NCBI RefSeq assembly: GCF_022429645.1
Contig: NZ_CP092480.1
Span: 523,501-587,500, forward strand
Reading direction: 5' to 3'
From: Lutibacter sp. A80
Lineage (GTDB): Bacteria > Bacteroidota > Bacteroidia > Flavobacteriales > Flavobacteriaceae
Length of the DNA: 64,000 nt
Under the pieces are notes generated by a model. It was not told the origin of the DNA, searched no databases, and worked only from the letters and a program-made list of their open reading frames with translations. Shown in pieces: positions 9,229 through 17,912 of this stretch. Each line of letters starts with the position of its first letter. Positions within the stretch are counted from its first letter, which is position 1. The translations under genes and the position numbers were made by a program.

Positions 9229-9323
9229 TTAAATTTACAAAACCTTTTTAAATTATTCTATTATTGTAGGTTTATATAAATCTATAATAGTAGAATTTAG
9301 GTCGCCTTTAAAATAATAGGTAA

Positions 9324-9488
9324 TTATTTTTGATAAAAGTTATTCTTTTTTTTGAAATTTATCACAAGAATTTCTTCACTCTTGATTGCGTTTGTTTTTA
9401 GAAATCCACGCTTATTTATAATTTCATTACTTTTATTATTTTGTATAATTAAACAATAACCTACTTTTCCACCCCAACTTTGAAACAT
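9324..9488 (-). pseudogene. Possible gene remnant or small protein next to mnmE
   Basis: A 54-residue frame begins at an ATG at 9488 (MFQSWGGKVGYCLII...). It stays open upstream without an ATG, through EICQNCKHFFITR, to a stop just beyond the mnmE end. The composition (Trp, Cys, balanced charges) looks more like protein than random AT-rich sequence. The missing start for the upstream part suggests a 5'-truncated gene, as could arise at an integration boundary. I do not recognise the family, and it could simply be non-coding. Confidence 0.25.
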
Positions 9489-9583
9489 TCTGGTTATAAA
9501 AAAATGTTTACAATTTTGGCATATTTCTTCTATAATTTCTTTTGCAAAGAAATAGTAAGATTATATTTGGTTGTTTTGTAGAG

Positions 9584-9601
9584 TTACTTTCCAATACAGA
9601 A
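9584..9601 (-). other. Candidate chromosomal attachment site at the mnmE 3' end
   Basis: The last 18 bases of mnmE read TTCTGTATTGGAAAGTAA on the coding strand. As I recall it, the 18-bp attB of Salmonella genomic island 1 in trmE/thdF (mnmE) is TTCTGTATTGG, then T or G, then AAGTAA, so this differs at most at that one base. The sequence is constrained by the conserved FCIGK ending, so its presence alone does not prove use. The defence island begins immediately beyond it. The expected second copy would lie left of the window. Confidence 0.5.
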
Positions 9602-10969
9602 ATTAGCAAAAATATTACCTAATAGATCTTCAGTGGTTACTTCACCGGTAATTTCACCTAAAAAATGTAGTGCTTGGCGAATATCAATAGCAAAAAGATC
9701 GGTACTAATGTTTAAATCAATACCTTTTTGCACTTCTTTTATAGAGTTGTATGCATTATTTAATGCTTCAAAATGGCGAGAATTACTTACAATAGTTTCA
9801 TTGTTACTTAAAGCTCCTTTATTCGCTAATTGGGTTAGGGTAGAGGTTAACTCATGAAGCCCAGATTTTTCTTTAGCGGAAAGAATAATTAGGTTTGAAA
9901 ATTGCGATTTTAACTGTTTTATTTCTTCATTTGAAAGTAAATCGGCTTTATTAACAATTGTCAATATTTTTTTTGATGGATATTTTTCTTTTAATTCGGA
10001 AATTTTTCCTTCCAATAATTCAATTTTAGAAGCATCAATTAAATGCAATACCAATTGAGCTTTTTCAATATTTTCATATGTTTTTTCAATTCCAATGCTT
10101 TCAACAAAATCTTCGGTGTTTCTAATTCCAGCAGTATCAATAAAACGATATGCTACACCTTCAATATTTATTTCATCTTCAATTGCATCTCTTGTGGTTC
10201 CTGCTATATGACTTACAATAGCTTTTTCTTCATTTAAAAGTGCATTTAATAAGGTAGATTTACCAACGTTTGGCTCGCCAACAATAGCAACAGGAATACC
10301 GTTTTTAAGTACATTTCCTAAAGCAAATGAATCTATCAGTCTTTTTAATACACTGCTTATTTTATTAATTAAATTTTTAAATTCGGTTCTGTCTGCAAAT
10401 TCAACATCTTCTTCGGCAAAATCTAATTCTAATTCTATTAAACTAGCAAAATTAAGTAACTGTTGACGTAAATTTTCAATTTCAGAACTAAAGCCTCCAC
10501 GCATTTGTTGTAAAGCAACTTGATGTGACGCTGCTGAATTTGATGAAATTAAATCAGCTACAGCTTCAGCCTGACTTAAATCCATTTTACCATTTAAAAA
10601 AGCACGTAATGTAAACTCACCTGCGTCGGCATTTCTTACGCCATTTTTTATGAATAATTGTATAATTTCTTGTTGGATATATACAGAACCATGACAATTA
10701 ATTTCAACTACATTTTCACCTGTATAACTATTTGGGTTTTTAAAAATAGATATTAAAACTTCATCTATAATACGCTCACCATCAATAATATTTCCTAAAT
10801 GAATTGTATGTGATTTTACTTTGTCTAAATCTTTATTTCCAAACTTGGATTTAAAGTGTTTATTTACAATTTCAATAGATTTTTCACCTGAAAGTCTAAT
10901 AACAGCAATTGCACCAACTCCAGATGAAGTTGCTAATGCAATAATAGTATCTTTTTTTATTGAATTCAT
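9584..10969 (-). CDS. mnmE: tRNA uridine-34 5-carboxymethylaminomethyl modification GTPase MnmE
   Basis: This 461-residue GTPase acts with MnmG to modify the wobble uridine of certain tRNAs. An N-terminal formyl-THF-binding domain (about 1-120) is followed by a helical domain split by the G domain. The G1 loop GEPNVGKS is at 231-238, then DTAG, and NKAD as G4. The C-terminal CIGK motif is complete. Length is standard. A TAATTTTG element ends five bases before the ATG, so the mRNA may be leaderless. It faces the defence island at its 3' end, a known integration target in other bacteria. Confidence 0.97.
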   Translation of the reverse strand: MNSIKKDTIIALATSSGVGAIAVIRLSGEKSIEIVNKHFKSKFGNKDLDKVKSHTIHLGNIIDGERIIDEVLISIFKNPNSYTGENVVEINCHGSVYIQQEIIQLFIKNGVRNADAGEFTLRAFLNGKMDLSQAEAVADLISSNSAASHQVALQQMRGGFSSEIENLRQQLLNFASLIELELDFAEEDVEFADRTEFKNLINKISSVLKRLIDSFALGNVLKNGIPVAIVGEPNVGKSTLLNALLNEEKAIVSHIAGTTRDAIEDEINIEGVAYRFIDTAGIRNTEDFVESIGIEKTYENIEKAQLVLHLIDASKIELLEGKISELKEKYPSKKILTIVNKADLLSNEEIKQLKSQFSNLIILSAKEKSGLHELTSTLTQLANKGALSNNETIVSNSRHFEALNNAYNSIKEVQKGIDLNISTDLFAIDIRQALHFLGEITGEVTTEDLLGNIFANFCIGK

Positions 10970-10974
10970 AAATG

Positions 10975-10982
10975 CAAAATTA
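10975..10982 (-). promoter_or_regulatory. mnmE -7 promoter element (TAATTTTG)
   Basis: On the minus strand TAATTTTG matches the Bacteroidota -7 consensus TAnnTTTG. Only CATTT separates it from the ATG at 10969, so transcription would begin at or next to the start codon. No clear -33 TTTG is present at the usual 19-bp spacing. Confidence 0.5.
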
Positions 10983-11023
10983 CGTTATTTTTTAGCCAAT
11001 AGCGAATAGCTAATTGCAAACAG

Positions 11024-11464
11024 CTAATAAATAGCTCTTTTTATAAAATCTTCATAGTATTCATAAAACTCTTCGAATTGATGCATGGCTTCGTTAAAAA
11101 AGTAATATACATTTTGCCATGTATTTTTATCATAAATATTAAAATCTCCGTTATATTTTACATAAATTCTATGGATTATTTTACCAGATTCTAAAAGATA
11201 AACTTCATCAAATATAACGTCTGGGAGGTAGTCTTCAGTTAAAATATCTTTCAATTCTAAAACTTGATCGAAAAGTAGTTCGTTTTTAGTTCTGTCGAAA
11301 GATTCGATGTCTAAACAAACTAAGGCTTGTTTTTTATCCGCAACAAATTTAAAGCCAAAATCTTTTATTTTTGTTCTATACAACAACCATTTTCTAGGAA
11401 ATGATTTTCCAAAACTTGTCCAAAATTCTTTTCTTAATCTTGCAGATTCTTCTTTGCTAAACAT
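11024..11464 (-). CDS. DUF4268-like conserved protein
   Basis: A 146-residue soluble protein with the pattern SARLRKEFWTSFGKSFPRKWLLYRTKIK, and an acidic/aromatic C-terminus (QFEEFYEYYEDFIKRAIY). I recognise it as a DUF4268-type protein of Flavobacteriia; function is unknown. Its ATG overlaps the stop of miaE by one base (TAATG), so the two are translationally coupled. DUF4268 domains also occur in some nuclease-like proteins, but no catalytic motif is visible here. Confidence 0.75.
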   Translation of the reverse strand: MFSKEESARLRKEFWTSFGKSFPRKWLLYRTKIKDFGFKFVADKKQALVCLDIESFDRTKNELLFDQVLELKDILTEDYLPDVIFDEVYLLESGKIIHRIYVKYNGDFNIYDKNTWQNVYYFFNEAMHQFEEFYEYYEDFIKRAIY

Positions 11465-12048
11465 TATCCGTGTACTTTTGCTTTAACACCTCTTTTTTTC
11501 ATAAATTCTGCTTCATAGGCAACAAGCCCTTTCCATTTTTCGTCAACAATTTTTCTATCTTGATATTTTCTAGCAAAATTTAAAAATGTTACATAATGGT
11601 TTGCTTCTGAAATCATTAAGTCGTAGTAAAATTTAGAAAGTTCTTCATCTTTCATGTTTTCTGCAAAAACTTTAAAACGCTCGCAACTTCTGGCTTCAAT
11701 TAAAGCTGCAATAAGTAAACGTTGAATTAGACTTTCTAAACGATCTTTTGTTTTTGGAAAGTAGTTTTGCAAATGCATTGCATAGTCGTTTTTTTGTGCT
11801 CTACCTAATGTCATTCCACGTTTTACTATTATATCATGCACCATTTTAAAGTGCTCTAATTCTTCAATTGCAATTAAAGCCATTTCTTGAACCAATTCAG
11901 TTTCTTCAGAATAATTTATTATAAGTGAAGTGGCATTTGCCGATGCTTTTTGTTCTGCATAGGCGTGGTCGGTTAATATTTGTCGTAAATCGTTTTTAGC
12001 TATTTCTGCCCAGGAAGTTCCTGTTTCAAATTGTAAACCAAGCATCAT
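11464..12048 (-). CDS. miaE: tRNA-(ms2io6A)-hydroxylase MiaE
   Basis: This 194-residue protein is a ferritin-like diiron mono-oxygenase that hydroxylates the isopentenyl group of ms2i6A-37 in tRNA. The metal-binding pattern is visible in order: HAYAEQKA, AIEELEHFKMVH, LIEARSCERF and ISEANHY. Length matches short MiaE proteins. It is followed, with one-base overlap, by the DUF4268-like gene, and dnaX ends upstream at 12085 on the same strand. The start is MMLG; the second Met is equally possible. Confidence 0.93.
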   Translation of the reverse strand: MMLGLQFETGTSWAEIAKNDLRQILTDHAYAEQKASANATSLIINYSEETELVQEMALIAIEELEHFKMVHDIIVKRGMTLGRAQKNDYAMHLQNYFPKTKDRLESLIQRLLIAALIEARSCERFKVFAENMKDEELSKFYYDLMISEANHYVTFLNFARKYQDRKIVDEKWKGLVAYEAEFMKKRGVKAKVHG

Positions 12049-12084
12049 GGTGAGTAAGTTTTTGTTATTCTAAATTAGTTTAAT

Positions 12085-13779
12085 TTATAAATCTAAATCG
12101 AATGTTTTTTTTAATAATGTAATTGCTGAATTTTTTTCCTTTAATTTTTCATATTTTTCTTGAGGAGTGTATGCAAACTTTTTTGTTTCCTCTTCATTAA
12201 CATGCAGCACTAAATCTACTTTAAAATTATTTAATTGTTCTCTAATAAATTTTAAAAGTGGATATTTACCTTTTTCTAATTGATCTTTCATTAAATGATT
12301 TGGAAGATCAAAATGCAGATTTGAATCTTTTATATAAGGCTTATTGGTATTCATAACAGCAGTAAGACTTTTTTTACCTTTACTTAAAAGTAATTCTGAA
12401 TATTTTTTCCAAGCTAAAATGGCTTCACCTTCTGTAAAACTATCAGTTGGTAAACCTTCTACTTGATCGTATTCTACTTCAATTTTATCTAACTCTTTTT
12501 TTCTGTTGATACTAGTTAGCGATAGGGCAGAACGTCTTCTGGTTGTTGTTTCTAATATTGGTTTAACTTCTTTTTTTATTGAAGGAGTCTCTACTTTAGT
12601 TGCAACTGAGTTTGTTTCTTTTTTTTGATAAGCAGGAATTTGCTTAGAAAAAGTACGTCTCTTTACCTTACTTTCAAAATGAATAGCAGCAATTATGTAT
12701 GGTTTATTGTTTTTTTTTTCTCTATCAAAAGTGATAGAGGCTAATTGCATAAGTGTTAGTTCAACTAATAAGCGTTGATTTTTACTACTTTTATATTTTA
12801 AATCACAATTGTTAGCCAGGTCAATTGCTTGTAATAAAAAACGAAGGTCACTTTTTTGAGATTGTGTTAAATATTTCTTTTTAGCATTGTCTCCAACTTC
12901 TAATAAGTCTAATGTAATTTTATCTTTAGCTACCAATAAATCTCTAAAATGAGTTGCTAAACCACTTATAAAATGATGTCCATCAAAACCTTTCGATAAA
13001 ATATTATTAAAATGGACTAAAACTTCAGGAATTTTATTTTCTAGAAGTAAATCTGTTGTAATAAAATATTCATCGTAATCTAAAACATTTAAATTTTCTG
13101 TAACAGCTTTTCTTGTTAAGTCTTTTCCTGAAAAACTGACAACTCTATCAAAAATAGATAAAGCATCACGCATTGCACCGTCTGCTTTTTGGGCAATTAT
13201 ATGAAGAGCATCGTCGTCGGCATTAATATTTTCTTGAGCAGCTATTTTAATTAGATATTCTTTAGCATCTAAAATACCAATTCTTTTAAAATCAAATATT
13301 TGACAGCGAGATAAAATAGTTGGAATTATTTTATGTTTTTCGGTTGTTGCTAAAATAAAAATAGCGTGCGCTGGAGGTTCTTCTAATGTTTTTAAAAATG
13401 CATTAAAAGCCGCTGAAGATAGCATGTGAACCTCATCTATAATATAAACTTTATATTTTCCTGTTTGTGGTGGAATTCTAACTTGATCGGTTAAACTTCT
13501 AATATCATCAACAGAATTGTTTGAAGCAGCATCTAATTCAAAAATATTAAATGCAAAGTCATCATCGCTAGTTTCGCCAGCTTGTTCATTAATTTTTTTT
13601 GCTAAAATTCTTGCACAAGTAGTTTTACCAACACCACGTGGCCCAGTAAATAAAAGAGCTTGTGCTAAATGGTTGTTTTTTATAGCATTTTCGAGCGTGT
13701 TTGTAATCGCTTTTTGCCCAATAACATCCTCAAAAGTTTGAGGTCTATATTTACGAGCTGAGACTATAAATTGTTCCAT
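12085..13779 (-). CDS. dnaX: DNA polymerase III subunit gamma/tau
   Basis: This 564-residue AAA+ clamp-loader ATPase loads the sliding clamp and bridges polymerase cores. Walker A is GPRGVGKT at 46-53, Walker B is DEVH near 115-118, and the sensor/arginine region is ILSRCQIF at 155-162. The four-Cys zinc module of E. coli DnaX is absent, as in other flavobacterial homologues I recall. After residue ~350 the sequence is charged and variable, the tau-specific part. Codons 354-357 contain ten A in a row, directly behind a perfect hairpin. A slip of one base either way reaches a stop within a few codons and would give a gamma-like protein of about 358-361 residues. Confidence 0.97.
   Translation of the reverse strand: MEQFIVSARKYRPQTFEDVIGQKAITNTLENAIKNNHLAQALLFTGPRGVGKTTCARILAKKINEQAGETSDDDFAFNIFELDAASNNSVDDIRSLTDQVRIPPQTGKYKVYIIDEVHMLSSAAFNAFLKTLEEPPAHAIFILATTEKHKIIPTILSRCQIFDFKRIGILDAKEYLIKIAAQENINADDDALHIIAQKADGAMRDALSIFDRVVSFSGKDLTRKAVTENLNVLDYDEYFITTDLLLENKIPEVLVHFNNILSKGFDGHHFISGLATHFRDLLVAKDKITLDLLEVGDNAKKKYLTQSQKSDLRFLLQAIDLANNCDLKYKSSKNQRLLVELTLMQLASITFDREKKNNKPYIIAAIHFESKVKRRTFSKQIPAYQKKETNSVATKVETPSIKKEVKPILETTTRRRSALSLTSINRKKELDKIEVEYDQVEGLPTDSFTEGEAILAWKKYSELLLSKGKKSLTAVMNTNKPYIKDSNLHFDLPNHLMKDQLEKGKYPLLKFIREQLNNFKVDLVLHVNEEETKKFAYTPQEKYEKLKEKNSAITLLKKTFDLDL
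12710..12739 (-). promoter_or_regulatory. Putative slippage/frameshift signal in dnaX: hairpin plus A10 tract
   Basis: In the mRNA sense an 8-bp perfect stem, CTCTATCA with TGATAGAG and a 4-base loop (12739-12720), is followed with no gap by ten A (12719-12710). Reading with nine or eleven A meets TAA after about 8 or 5 codons from E354. Thermus dnaX uses an A9 transcriptional slippage run, and E. coli dnaX uses A-AAA-AAG ribosomal frameshifting, to make gamma. The position after the AAA+ core is the same here. Confidence 0.55.
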
Positions 13780-13799
13780 TTATTATAATTTAGTTTTTA

Positions 13800-13807
13800 C
13801 AAAAATA
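13800..13807 (-). promoter_or_regulatory. dnaX -7 promoter element (TATTTTTG)
   Basis: TATTTTTG on the minus strand fits TAnnTTTG and lies 20 bases upstream of the dnaX ATG, giving a leader of roughly 15 bases. Confidence 0.4.
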
Positions 13808-13843
13808 TGTAAACTGTTGCGTTTTTTCGCTTAAAAATGTAAA

Positions 13844-13905
13844 AAAAGTTATTAAAAACACCTAATATATTTGTTAAAATAGTAATTGTGTTTTTAATAA
13901 CTTTT
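13844..13905 (-). terminator. Terminator of the acyl-CoA ligase gene 13928-15715
   Basis: Eighteen bases (AAAAGTTATTAAAAACAC) pair perfectly with 13888-13905 across a 26-base loop, and on the minus strand the stem runs into a T tract. It lies just past the stop of the upstream ligase gene and before dnaX. Confidence 0.7.
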
Positions 13906-13927
13906 AAAATTTATAAGCTATTAATCT

Positions 13928-15715
13928 TTATTTCAGGTTGTTTTCATATATTTTGTTATACAAATCTGCATATTTTTCTAAAATTTCAGTTCTTTTAGGT
14001 TTCATTGTTGGAGTAAGTAGGTTATTTTCAATACTCCATACATCTGGTGTTAATTCAAAACGTTTTATAGTTTCCCATTTTGCAAAACTTTTGTTCCCTT
14101 TTTTAATTTCTTTGCCTATACGTTTAATTATTTTTGGGTTTTTAATTAAATCTTCGTTGTTTTCTGGAACTGGTTCTTGATGAATTCTAGCCCACTCTCT
14201 CAAGAACTCGAAGCTGGGTTGTACAATGGCTGCAGGCATTTTTTGACCTTCTCCCACAACTAATATTTGTTCTATAAAACGAGATTGTTTCATTTCGTTT
14301 TCTAGAAGGGCAGGAGCTACATATTTTCCACCAGATGTTTTAAATATTTCTTTTTTACGTCCTGTAATAGATAAAAATCCATCTTTATCAAATTCTCCTT
14401 TATCACCAGTATGAAAATATTCACCAGTCATAACACTTGCTGTACGTTCAGGATCTTTATAGTAACCTTGCATAACATTTGGTCCTTTTACTAATATTTC
14501 ACCATCTTCAGCTATTTTTACAGTTACATTGTCAATTGTTTTACCAATTGTTCCAATTCTAAACATGTTGCCATTTATCATATTAACAGAGATTACAGGA
14601 GATGTTTCTGTTAATCCATAACCTTCCATTACAGGCATTTGTGCTGCTGCAAAAACCCTAGCAAGCCTAGGTTGAAGTGCAGCACTACCAGAAACCATTG
14701 TTTTCATTCTTCCACCAAGTGCTTCACGCCATTTGCTAAAAATTAATTTATTAGCTATCTTTAATTTTTGTTCGTACCACCAGCCATTAGCTTTGTATGG
14801 TTCGTATTTTAAACCTAAATCAACAGCCCAAAAGAATATTAATTTTTTTATTCCTTTTAATTCTGAACCTTTGTTAATAATACTGTCAAATACTTTTTCT
14901 AATAAACGCGGTACAACTGTCATAAAGTGTGGTTTCACTTCCTTAAGATTATCTACAATTGTATCCATTCCTTCAGCAAAATATATTGAAGTTCCAGTAT
15001 ATTGATATAAATAATGTAACATACGTTCAAACACATGACATACAGGTAAAAAACTTAAGGCTGTAATTTTTCCAAATTCTAAAGGAAGTCTAGGAACACT
15101 GTCTAGAACATTTGTGACTATGTTTTTATGAGATAGCATAACACCTTTTGGTTTTCCTGTTGTACCAGATGTGTAAATAATTGTTGCTAAATCTTCTGTT
15201 TTTACTTCTTCTTTTAATTTATTTACTTCAACTTGTAAACTTTCATCTTTGCCTAATTCTATAATTTCACTCCAGTTTTTACATTTTTTTACAGTATCAA
15301 AGGAATAAATATCTTTTAAAGATGGCACTTCTTTTCCAATACTTTTGGCTTTTTTATATAAATCTTTATCAGATAAAAAGCAGTAAGAAACTTCTGCATG
15401 GTTAAAGATGTATAAATAATCTTCTTCAGATATTGTTGGATAAATAGGAACATTTATAGCACCTATTTGAAGTAATGCAAAATCTAAAAGATTCCATTCG
15501 GTTCTATTGTTAGAAGAGATAACGGCAATTTTATCACCTGGTTTTATTCCTAATTTTAGTAATCCTCGGCTTAAGGTATTTCCTTTTTCAATAAAATCTT
15601 GTGAAGAAGTTGCTTCCCATTTACCATTATACTTAGTATTGAAAGCATTTGGTAATTTATAGGTTTCGAGCTGGTGGTATGCAAACTCAAATAATTTAGT
15701 TATTTGTTTAGACAT
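13928..15715 (-). CDS. Long-chain fatty acid-CoA ligase (AMP-forming)
   Basis: This 595-residue adenylate-forming enzyme activates fatty acids to acyl-CoA via an acyl-AMP. The ATP/AMP signature YTSGTTGKPKG is at 181-191, with GYGLTETSP further on and the hinge/C-terminal motif GRKKEIFKTSGGKY. A membrane-associated ACSL/FadD15-type sequence is suggested by its length and its W-W-Y insertion after KYEPYKANG. It sits 76 bp downstream of a close paralogue of the same orientation, so the pair probably arose by duplication. Substrate chain length is not predictable. Confidence 0.93.
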   Translation of the reverse strand: MSKQITKLFEFAYHQLETYKLPNAFNTKYNGKWEATSSQDFIEKGNTLSRGLLKLGIKPGDKIAVISSNNRTEWNLLDFALLQIGAINVPIYPTISEEDYLYIFNHAEVSYCFLSDKDLYKKAKSIGKEVPSLKDIYSFDTVKKCKNWSEIIELGKDESLQVEVNKLKEEVKTEDLATIIYTSGTTGKPKGVMLSHKNIVTNVLDSVPRLPLEFGKITALSFLPVCHVFERMLHYLYQYTGTSIYFAEGMDTIVDNLKEVKPHFMTVVPRLLEKVFDSIINKGSELKGIKKLIFFWAVDLGLKYEPYKANGWWYEQKLKIANKLIFSKWREALGGRMKTMVSGSAALQPRLARVFAAAQMPVMEGYGLTETSPVISVNMINGNMFRIGTIGKTIDNVTVKIAEDGEILVKGPNVMQGYYKDPERTASVMTGEYFHTGDKGEFDKDGFLSITGRKKEIFKTSGGKYVAPALLENEMKQSRFIEQILVVGEGQKMPAAIVQPSFEFLREWARIHQEPVPENNEDLIKNPKIIKRIGKEIKKGNKSFAKWETIKRFELTPDVWSIENNLLTPTMKPKRTEILEKYADLYNKIYENNLK

Positions 15716-15791
15716 TATGTTTGGTTTTTATGTAGCATTGCAAAGTATAAAATTTTAAATAATCTTACAAGAATGAAAGTTACTAAGAAAA

Positions 15792-17573
15792 CTACTTTGT
15801 TGTTTTATATATTTGATCGATTAATTTTTGGTATTTATTTTTAATAGCATTTCTTTTTATTTTCATTGTTGGTGTTAATAATCCATTTTCTATACTCCAA
15901 ACTTCTGGAGTTAATTTAAATACTTTTATCTGTTCCCATTGGCCAAATTTTTTGTTTGCTTGGTCAATTTCTTTTTGAATGCGTTTTATAATTTTTTTAT
16001 TGCTTACTATTGCATCTAATGAATTATCAGTTTTAATTTTTTTTCGTTTAACCCATTCATTTAAAAATTCGAAATGGGGTTGTATTATTGCTGCAGCCAT
16101 TTTTTGTCCTTCGCCAATAACCATTATTTGTTCTATAAAGCGAGATTCTTTTAATTTGTTTTCTAGAACAGCTGGAGCAATGTATTTACCTCCAGAAGTT
16201 TTAAACATTTCTTTTTTTCTATCGGTAATTTTTAAAAAACCTTCATTATCTAATTCACCAATATCACCGGTATGTAAGTAGTTATTAATAATGGTTTTTG
16301 TAGTAAGCGCTTCGTTTTTATAATATCCTAGCATAACATTAGAACCTTTTACTAATATTTCACCATCATCAGCAATTTTAATTTCTATGTTTTCTAGTGC
16401 TTTACCAACTGTACCTATTTTAAAGCCTTTATTTCTTAAATCGTTTATAGAAATTCCAGGTGAAGTTTCTGTCATTCCATAACCTTCAAAAACAGGGATG
16501 TTTGCTGCGGTAAAGATTTGAATTAATTGCGGCTGAAGAGGAGCGCTTCCTGAAACTAAAAATTTAATGTTTCCTCCTAAAGCTTCGCGCCATTTATTAA
16601 AAATTATTTTGTTTGCAATTTTTAGTTGAAAGTGGTACCACCAGCTATTTTTATTATATGGTTGGTAATTTTTGGCAAGGTTTAATGCCCAAAAAAATAG
16701 TGCTTTTTTAATACCGGTAAGGTTACTTCCTTTATCAACTATTTTATCGTAAATTTTTTCTAATAAACGAGGAACAACAGGTATAAAATGAGGTTTAACT
16801 TCCCGTAAATTATCACCTAATTTATCAATAGATTCGGCAAAATAAATTTCAAAACCCATTAATTGGTAATAATAAAGTGCAAAACGTTCAAAAATATGGC
16901 AAACAGGCAAATAGCTTAAAACTTTATACGTTTTTGCTTCTAAGTCTAAAGCTTTAGAACTAACATAAGTGTTTTCTACAATATTTTGATGACTTAGCAT
17001 AACTCCTTTTGGAATTCCTGTAGTGCCAGAGGTGTAAATAATAGTTGCTAAATCTGTTTTGTTTACTTTCTTTTTAAGAATATTTACATCTTTTTGATTT
17101 GAAGCGTCTTCTCCTAATTCTAGTAGGGATTTCCAGGAGGCTACACCTTTTACTGTATCAAAAGCGTAAATGTCTTTTAACTGTGTCTTGTCTTTTATTT
17201 TAGATACTTTTTTTGCTAAATAGCTGTCAGATACAAAACAATAAATAGCATCAGAATGGTTGATAATATAAGCATAATCTTTAGAGGATATTGTTGGATA
17301 CAACGGAACATTTACTGCGCCAATTTGTAAAACAGCTATATCTAAAATACTCCATTCAATTCTGTTTGTAGAAGTAACTACAGCAATCTTATCTCCAGGT
17401 TTAACCCCTAACCTTAATAATGCTCTACTAATATTATTTGCAAGTTCTAAATATTCTAAAGTTGATGTTGCAACCCAAGAATTATTAACTTTTGTATTAA
17501 ATAATTTTTCTTGTTGATTGTTTTTTAATTGCAAGTATGCAAAATCAAATAATCTAGTAGCGGTTTGAGTCAT
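15792..17573 (-). CDS. Long-chain fatty acid-CoA ligase (AMP-forming), paralogue
   Basis: This is a 593-residue homologue of the neighbouring ligase, with YTSGTTGIPKG, GYGMTETSPG and DRKKEMFKTSGGKY in the same order. The start at 17573 (MTQTATRLFDFAYLQL) is chosen over an ATG 57 bases upstream because it aligns with MSKQITKLFEFAYHQL of the paralogue. The longer N-terminus would add unaligned residues. Both genes likely act in fatty acid uptake or lipid recycling; a division of labour by substrate is inference. Confidence 0.92.
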   Translation of the reverse strand: MTQTATRLFDFAYLQLKNNQQEKLFNTKVNNSWVATSTLEYLELANNISRALLRLGVKPGDKIAVVTSTNRIEWSILDIAVLQIGAVNVPLYPTISSKDYAYIINHSDAIYCFVSDSYLAKKVSKIKDKTQLKDIYAFDTVKGVASWKSLLELGEDASNQKDVNILKKKVNKTDLATIIYTSGTTGIPKGVMLSHQNIVENTYVSSKALDLEAKTYKVLSYLPVCHIFERFALYYYQLMGFEIYFAESIDKLGDNLREVKPHFIPVVPRLLEKIYDKIVDKGSNLTGIKKALFFWALNLAKNYQPYNKNSWWYHFQLKIANKIIFNKWREALGGNIKFLVSGSAPLQPQLIQIFTAANIPVFEGYGMTETSPGISINDLRNKGFKIGTVGKALENIEIKIADDGEILVKGSNVMLGYYKNEALTTKTIINNYLHTGDIGELDNEGFLKITDRKKEMFKTSGGKYIAPAVLENKLKESRFIEQIMVIGEGQKMAAAIIQPHFEFLNEWVKRKKIKTDNSLDAIVSNKKIIKRIQKEIDQANKKFGQWEQIKVFKLTPEVWSIENGLLTPTMKIKRNAIKNKYQKLIDQIYKTTK

Positions 17574-17912
17574 TATATTAAAAAGACAAGTTGGTAAATG
17601 CAAAATATAAATTAAAAACTGATTTTGCAAATTATGAATTTTACTTAATTTGATGATACTAAATATTTAAGCTTAAAAAGTCTTTGTTTTTTACATATTT
17701 ATCTTTTTAAGGCGTGTTTTTTTTATAATATTTTAAATAAGTATCGTTTTTAAGACTTTTTACTGTAATATAGATAAAATTAATATATTTTAAATTAACT
17801 TGAAAATGTATTGAATTGATATTTTAGTACCTAAACTTTTTATTGCATTTTTAAAAACAGTTCTCTAGCTATATACTTCAATCGTTTTAGTAAATAAGTA
17901 AAAAATAAAAGT

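Larger units (their letters stand above)
9215..9583. other. Intergenic junction between the defence island and mnmE
   Basis: This 369-bp stretch holds the hsdR upstream palindromes, a short minus-strand open frame (9324-9488) and the segment next to the mnmE 3' end. No integrase, tRNA or terminator could be recognised. Confidence 0.6.
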
